Assembly: GCA_017458845.1 (NCBI GenBank)
Contig: JAFSZY010000027.1
Coordinates: 1 to 64,000, forward strand
Direction: 5' to 3'
Source of the DNA: Ruminococcus sp.
GTDB taxonomy: Bacteria > Bacillota > Clostridia > Oscillospirales > Acutalibacteraceae
Length of the DNA: 64,000 nt
The notes beneath the pieces were generated by a model that worked only from the letters and a program-made list of their open reading frames with translations, did no database searches and was not told the origin of the DNA. Made by a program: the position numbers and the translations under genes. This document shows, piece by piece, positions 59,346 to 64,000 of this stretch (position 1 is its first letter; each line of letters opens with the position of its first letter).

Positions 59346-60731
59346 TTATGAACTAAGATTTATGTCTGTGTATTTGTAAATCAGAGTGAATCTGATAGTG
59401 CCGGATGACATTGAGGATGTACCTATTTGCTTTATCTCAAGAACGGAAACGTTATTCTGCGTTCCTGTTGCTACGGTGTAGTTATTGCTTCCATTTAAAG
59501 CGACAGTAGTACTTGAAGCGATACAGGCTACGGGCAGAGAATAGTAAACACGCTCCCATCCCTGAATCAGCGGAGCTGTTGCGGAAAGAAAGATATAGTT
59601 GCCCATTGTGGTGTATGTACCCGTCATTTTTAGATTCTGACTGGGGTCGGTGTACCAAGCGTAGTTCTCGCCGATAGTTCCGCTTTCAATGCTTGCTTTG
59701 TAATTAAGCCTTGAAGCGACTTCATATTGCGTGTAATAGGAAATCTCCTCCCAATCACCCCAATAATCATAGGTGGGACCTACAAAATGATAACGGCAGA
59801 ATATTCGTGTTTGTCCGGGAAACATAAGAAGCTGACGATTGAAGGTGTTAAGCAGAATAAAGTCGGTTAAGTCGCTTCCGTAGGTGTTTCTCCATGTTGC
59901 AGTTGAGGAGCCTGTGTAAATAGCGTAATTAGTCAGATTGTCAGCGTTATCGAGATTGGCGACATTGTGATAGCGGATGTAATGGTCGTAAAGCTGATTG
60001 TAGGTTATTTGAGAATCGGGGATATTCGCAAAATAATTAACCCAATCTCCCCAAGTAGATGATGTGAGGTTATACTCACGGAAATATATGTCTCCGAACT
60101 TTGTGAAACGATACTGACCGCCTGTCGGTGATGTATTGATTAACAGCTGATAGGAACCGTTGTAATAAAAGCGGTAAATTGTTGAGGCATCTGTCATCTC
60201 ATCACATGCAGATAAATCAGAAATGTTTTGATATACAAAGTTTTCTTTACCCGCTAACTTGTTATCAACCTGAGTTTTTGTATAAACGGAAGCGGAGTTT
60301 GCTTTCGTTTCAAGAGTAGCCTCGATGTTCTCAATGCGCTGCCCGATAGTTGTGCCGGAAAAATCAATTATAGTCTCCTCGTTTATAACAGCACGGTCAA
60401 CGAGCAGCGTTAGTGTCTGTGTAAAGACAATCGATGTACCTTCAATTAGCTTTACATCGACCTGAAGCAATCCGCTCATGGCGGTCATGTTTTTGGTAAC
60501 AGGGATTATTACTTTGCCGTCAGAAATCGAGCCGGTTGCATCACCTTCCGCGAGATACCCTGCAATAACAGCATCGTATTTAACAGATATTCCGGTCAGG
60601 CTGAACGCGGTGTTGTCTTTGGTGATTTTTAATACAAGCCTGACGCTGTTTACATCACCTTCGTGTATGCGTATTACCTTAACAGGCTGAACCCGGTTGA
60701 GGTCAATGGTTAAGTTTTTATCAATATTCAA
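59346..60731 (-). CDS. BppU-like baseplate upper protein with tail-fibre part
   Basis: The N-terminal 125 residues have the BppU-type domain of siphovirus baseplates (DLNRVQPVKVIRIHEGDVNS, FSLTGISVKYDAVIAG). A short helix linker follows (IGQRIENIEATLETKANSAS), then a long strand-rich fibre part with Gly/Tyr/Trp repeats (STATWRNTYGSDLTDFILLN, YDYWGDWEEIS). It should link the tail tip to the host-binding structure. It overlaps the Tal gene by 4 bases. Confidence 0.85.
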   Translation of the reverse strand: MNIDKNLTIDLNRVQPVKVIRIHEGDVNSVRLVLKITKDNTAFSLTGISVKYDAVIAGYLAEGDATGSISDGKVIIPVTKNMTAMSGLLQVDVKLIEGTSIVFTQTLTLLVDRAVINEETIIDFSGTTIGQRIENIEATLETKANSASVYTKTQVDNKLAGKENFVYQNISDLSACDEMTDASTIYRFYYNGSYQLLINTSPTGGQYRFTKFGDIYFREYNLTSSTWGDWVNYFANIPDSQITYNQLYDHYIRYHNVANLDNADNLTNYAIYTGSSTATWRNTYGSDLTDFILLNTFNRQLLMFPGQTRIFCRYHFVGPTYDYWGDWEEISYYTQYEVASRLNYKASIESGTIGENYAWYTDPSQNLKMTGTYTTMGNYIFLSATAPLIQGWERVYYSLPVACIASSTTVALNGSNNYTVATGTQNNVSVLEIKQIGTSSMSSGTIRFTLIYKYTDINLSS

Positions 60732-61852
60732 TGTATATACCTCTCTTTATTCAAAACTAAATCCGCAAGCGTAATCTTGGGAGTACCGATTTGGATTTTG
60801 TCCCAGCGTTCCAAGAGCGAATCATAAACTACTTCTGTTATCTTGGCGTTTGCTTCTGTGCCGAAATTGTCAAGGATAATATGAACTGTGTCGCACAGCC
60901 CAATCTCAGCCATCTCATCAAGCTCCGCACGAAGCGTAACACTTATATTTACAGACAGCTTTCCGAGATTATTAACTCTCGCATAGTTCGCGGCATAGGT
61001 CTGCATAGCAGCCCTTACTTCATCATAAAGATAACCGTGTTGCCCGACTTCATAAGAATCAAGGAAGCTCGTGCATTCAAGCATAAACACTTTGGTATAT
61101 CTGCTTTCGCTGTTGGATATGGCGACAGGCAGCGCATAAAAGTTTATCTTTCTGTTGCCGAGCGACACTTTGCCGTAAGGCAAAACGTGAGTGTATGCAT
61201 CCTCGCAGCTTTCTGTCTGAGTAGCGTCTGATACATTCTTGCCATATCGGATTTGATAGGGCTTTGTTGTTCCGCGGGCAGAAAGCAGATTGATAGTATA
61301 GTTCGTCCAATGATACTCGCCGCCCCACACATCGAGGAAGCTGCCCGCTTTGCCGCCGAGGATGTTTCCGAGGCTCTCCGGTATGGAGAAGCCCAAGCTG
61401 AAATCCTTTGCTGTCGTAATATTAGTGTTGAACTGAAAAGGCGTTGACAGCGGAACATAATCCTCAATTAGCTCATTCCAAACCTCCGTAGGGGTTCCGT
61501 GAAAGACATAGATGTTTCCTTCATAGTCTTGGTCGCCACGAGTACAAATCTGAAATGCGAGGTTCTTAACGTGTGTAGCTTCCGCTTTGATTTTTCCGTC
61601 TGTTGTACGTTCAGTTTTTGTAATCTCAAAATACTGTATCGGGTCAAAAGGGTTTGGTTTCGCGCCGATGATTTTTTGAGATGATATAAGGTTGGCGCAA
61701 TCATCATTAACCGTTGTTTCAAGCGAGAGAGTGTACGCTCCGTTGCGGACTTCCGTCACCTGACATTTAGTACAATGGTTTATTGTACCGAGATATTCTC
61801 TCGCGTATTCCGCACCGGAAACAGAAAATTCATCATATAGTTTCGGGAGCAT
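60728..61852 (-). CDS. Phage tail protein, Tal/endopeptidase-tail type
   Basis: This 374-residue protein has the N-terminal part of the phage minor structural protein family (TIGR01665 type): GAYTLSLETTVNDDCANLIS, FEITKTERTTDGKIKAEATH. It forms the tip of the tail below the Dit ring. A C-terminal lytic domain is not visible, so it is a short Tal. The ATG at 61852 overlaps the Dit stop (TAATG) with GGAGGTG 8 bases before. Confidence 0.85.
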   Translation of the reverse strand: MLPKLYDEFSVSGAEYAREYLGTINHCTKCQVTEVRNGAYTLSLETTVNDDCANLISSQKIIGAKPNPFDPIQYFEITKTERTTDGKIKAEATHVKNLAFQICTRGDQDYEGNIYVFHGTPTEVWNELIEDYVPLSTPFQFNTNITTAKDFSLGFSIPESLGNILGGKAGSFLDVWGGEYHWTNYTINLLSARGTTKPYQIRYGKNVSDATQTESCEDAYTHVLPYGKVSLGNRKINFYALPVAISNSESRYTKVFMLECTSFLDSYEVGQHGYLYDEVRAAMQTYAANYARVNNLGKLSVNISVTLRAELDEMAEIGLCDTVHIILDNFGTEANAKITEVVYDSLLERWDKIQIGTPKITLADLVLNKERYIH

Positions 61853-62673
61853 TACAGACACCTCCACTTCGGAACAATAAATACATTTGAAATGTCGGTG
61901 CTTCTGTCAATATGAATAACCGACTCTCCGGGGCCGAGGGGCTTCGGTATATCGCTGTCACAAAACTTGTAAAACTCACCGTCCGCGCTTCGAGTAAAAG
62001 CTCTCTGGTTTTCAATATCTATTTCTACAAATCGGTGAACGTAGTTTCCCTTAAGATTTCTAAACGTGTACGATTTTGTTGAATACACGCCGTTATATGT
62101 TGAACTCACAGAGATTGTAAAACGAAAAGTAAAATCGCTGCTGTATGGGGATGTGTTAACCTCAAAAATTATTGAAGGACAAGCATCGGAAGGATAAGGG
62201 TTTACAAGATTAACATCCACGCCTCCTGAAATGGAAGAGGAATACGGGACTTGCTGTTCCTCAAGTGAATCCTTTAGATACCAATACGGCTTCCGCGAGA
62301 ATTTAAGTGTCGCGGTTTTCATTGTCCGCAGACTCCTTATTACGTCCTCGAAGTTTACGAGAACAGCCTCGGTTGTCAGACCGTTGTGGTGGGTGTCCTC
62401 AAATGTCTGATAACCGTGCAAATAAGCAAAGCTGTTTACAAGCTGAATCGCTTTGTCATTAGCGGTGCTGGGTTTGCGCCCAACGAGAGCGATTGTCCGA
62501 GACATCTCTACATTCAGATATCTTCCGTTGTCAATACAGTCGCTTCCGTCTTTGCCGGGGATATCTATGAGGGTAATATCCCTTTGAGCAATCTCAATCG
62601 GCGGCTCCTCGGTGCATACAGCGCCGAACTCGGAAATCCAAGTGTCACCGAATTTAAAGTCATATTTTGCCAT
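61852..62673 (-). CDS. Phage distal tail protein (Dit)
   Basis: This 273-residue protein has the siphovirus distal tail pattern: FKFGDTWISEFGAVCTEEPP at the start, then RDITLIDIPGKDGSDCIDNG, and a second beta domain with FRFTISVSSTYNGVYSTKSY. It forms the ring that joins tail tube and tip. It overlaps both neighbours by 1-3 bases. Confidence 0.88.
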   Translation of the reverse strand: MAKYDFKFGDTWISEFGAVCTEEPPIEIAQRDITLIDIPGKDGSDCIDNGRYLNVEMSRTIALVGRKPSTANDKAIQLVNSFAYLHGYQTFEDTHHNGLTTEAVLVNFEDVIRSLRTMKTATLKFSRKPYWYLKDSLEEQQVPYSSSISGGVDVNLVNPYPSDACPSIIFEVNTSPYSSDFTFRFTISVSSTYNGVYSTKSYTFRNLKGNYVHRFVEIDIENQRAFTRSADGEFYKFCDSDIPKPLGPGESVIHIDRSTDISNVFIVPKWRCL

Positions 62674-64000
62674 TAAGCATAAGCACCACCTTTGATTAAA
62701 ATATCCTCGGCTATTACATCAGAAACCTTGTGAGCGACAGTTTCAATGTCCATATCGCTGTTTATATGAACCTCGCCGAATGTGAAAGTGTTATAAAATG
62801 AATTGATAACTCTGCCGAGAGGATTTGAGCCGGGTAATGTTTCCGTGTTGACGGTTGTCTGAACCTGTGTGTCGAAATCTGTCGGGAGAGCGTCCTCCAT
62901 CTCATCCGCTACTGTGTTCATCTCGTCTTTGAAGCCTTCGCCTACACCGAGAGCGAGGTTTTTACCGATTTGGTCTCTGAACAGCCTTGACGGTGAATGG
63001 ATACCAAAGAAACCCTTGATACCATCGACGATGCCGCCAAAGAAGCCGGAAATCTGATCCCACAGCCACTTTGCAGCGTTGGAGATACCTTCCCAGATAC
63101 CTTTTATAAGGTTGCCGCCGATTTCTACAAACTTTCCGATACACTTGGTGAACGCAGAAACGAGGCTTGTAACAATCTTCGGGATTGCCTTTATCAGACC
63201 GACTATAATCTGAGGGATAGCCTTCACGAGACCGATGGTAAGCTGAATCGCACCCTCTATCAGCTGTGGCAGACACTCAATCAAACCGGTGATAACCGCC
63301 TCGATGATGTCGGGTAAAGCCTCAATCAATCCGGTAATGATTTCAGGCAAATGCTCCACCAGACCTAATATGAGGTCGATTAAACCCTGAATCAGCTGGG
63401 GCAGACATTCGATGAGGGCTTCGATTAACGATTTGATGATTTTCGGGAGAGACTTAAGAAGGGATTTGATAATCTTTGGTAATGCTTTTACGATACCGAG
63501 GACAAGCTCGATAAGTCCCTCTATCAAAGTAGGCAGGCATTCGAGAATCGCTTCTATGAGTCTCGGAACTAACTCCACTAATGCTGTAATAATTGTTTCT
63601 ATCAGGTCAGGTAAAGCCTCGACAATCATTACGATTAACTCCGGAAGCGCATTCACTATTCCGGTTATAATCGAGATTACGCCTTCGATAATTACAGGCA
63701 AAAGCTCAATGACAGCGTTGATTATCAGCTTTATTATTTCAGGCAGAGCCTCAATGATGGCTGAAATAATATCTGGGAGAGCTTCAACGAGCATATTAAT
63801 AAGCTCCACCACACCCTCGATAATAGTGGGCAGAGCTTCAATCAAAGCATCGAGCAGTGCCTTGATTATTACAGGAATTTGTTTTACGAGAACAGGAATC
63901 GCGCTGACTATTCCTTTTACCAGACCGAGAATAAGCTGAACACCGGCGCTTATTATAGAACCGATGTTGTTAATGAATGCTTCCACAATCTTGAGGACAA
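62673..64000 (-). CDS. Phage tape measure protein, C-terminal part (cut by window edge)
   Basis: The frame stays open to position 64000, so only the C-terminal part is seen. Nearly 260 residues are a repeat of hydrophobic helical units with ALPxIIxxxI at 11- and 18-residue spacing (ALPDIISAIIEALPEIIKLI). A region of helical amphipathic type follows (WLWDQISGFFGGIVDGIKGF), then the common GIHSPSRLFRDQIGKNLALG motif and a tail. It should set tail length and act in DNA delivery. The tail end directly precedes Dit. Confidence 0.9.
   Translation of the reverse strand, partial: VLKIVEAFINNIGSIISAGVQLILGLVKGIVSAIPVLVKQIPVIIKALLDALIEALPTIIEGVVELINMLVEALPDIISAIIEALPEIIKLIINAVIELLPVIIEGVISIITGIVNALPELIVMIVEALPDLIETIITALVELVPRLIEAILECLPTLIEGLIELVLGIVKALPKIIKSLLKSLPKIIKSLIEALIECLPQLIQGLIDLILGLVEHLPEIITGLIEALPDIIEAVITGLIECLPQLIEGAIQLTIGLVKAIPQIIVGLIKAIPKIVTSLVSAFTKCIGKFVEIGGNLIKGIWEGISNAAKWLWDQISGFFGGIVDGIKGFFGIHSPSRLFRDQIGKNLALGVGEGFKDEMNTVADEMEDALPTDFDTQVQTTVNTETLPGSNPLGRVINSFYNTFTFGEVHINSDMDIETVAHKVSDVIAEDILIKGGAYA

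Noticed and set aside
1..64000. tRNA, rRNA or tmRNA gene as an integration site
   Set aside because: I looked for clover-leaf and CCA-type ends near the element edges (31.4, 35.2, 52.4, 55.4 kb) and saw none; a scan with a tRNA model would be decisive.

Overview
The window looks like a chromosomal segment of an anaerobic Bacillota (Clostridia, probably Oscillospiraceae/Ruminococcaceae of gut type). The basis is strong GGAGG-type ribosome binding sites, a Gram-positive LexA with a matching operator, an oxygen-sensitive class I fumarase, rubrerythrin plus desulfoferrodoxin, a single-chain 1255-residue PurL, and several TnpX-like serine recombinases. The genus is inference; there is no rRNA or tRNA gene in the window.

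Positions 1-31350 are ordinary chromosome: a two-component system, fumarase (two subunits), LexA and a zinc-ribbon membrane protein, PurL, a sigma factor with two paralogous membrane-anchored beta-propeller proteins, a full asparagine synthetase with an acidic tail, a zinc carboxypeptidase, a Nudix hydrolase, RibF, a very large secreted carbohydrate-active protein coupled to an AlkD-like protein and a metallo-beta-lactamase-fold protein, a second asparagine synthetase that lacks its glutaminase cysteine, a GNAT enzyme, a tannase-like lipoprotein and a CmpB-type membrane protein. MITE-like elements with CGTAGGGGA ends lie between these genes, and one intergenic region may encode a structured RNA.

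From about 31.4 kb the region becomes accessory. It opens with wreckage of serine-recombinase elements (a recombinase C-terminus, nested inverted repeats, seven 20-bp-spaced repeats, a decapitated resolvase). Next is a 2.8-kb oxidative-stress/hydrolase/TetR block bounded by direct repeats. Then comes a ~9-kb run of about 16 tightly packed minus-strand genes (36.7-45.8 kb) that includes an RNA 2'-phosphotransferase (KptA/Tpt1), a PARG-like ADP-ribose glycohydrolase, three calcineurin-like phosphoesterases, a RelB/DinJ-like antitoxin, a possible ADP-ribosyltransferase-fold protein and many unknowns. This may be an ADP-ribose/RNA-repair type island.

Positions 45.97-52.46 kb hold the most unusual locus: two divergent paralogous XRE regulators and a plus-strand operon of six overlapping genes. 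These are a serine-recombinase-like protein that has lost its catalytic serine and arginines, an active-looking serine recombinase whose zinc ribbon and coiled coil are replaced by a different C-terminal domain, two further free-standing proteins carrying what looks like the same domain, and two different ParB-like proteins. I consider this the best candidate for an undescribed system.

From 52.46 kb to the right edge all genes are on the minus strand and look like the late end of a siphovirus-type prophage: tape measure (cut by the window edge), Dit, Tal, BppU, small genes, r1t-type holin, amidase endolysin, then a repressor-like gene, a YafQ toxin-antitoxin pair, a zinc-finger protein and a pair of serine recombinases that are likely its integration module.
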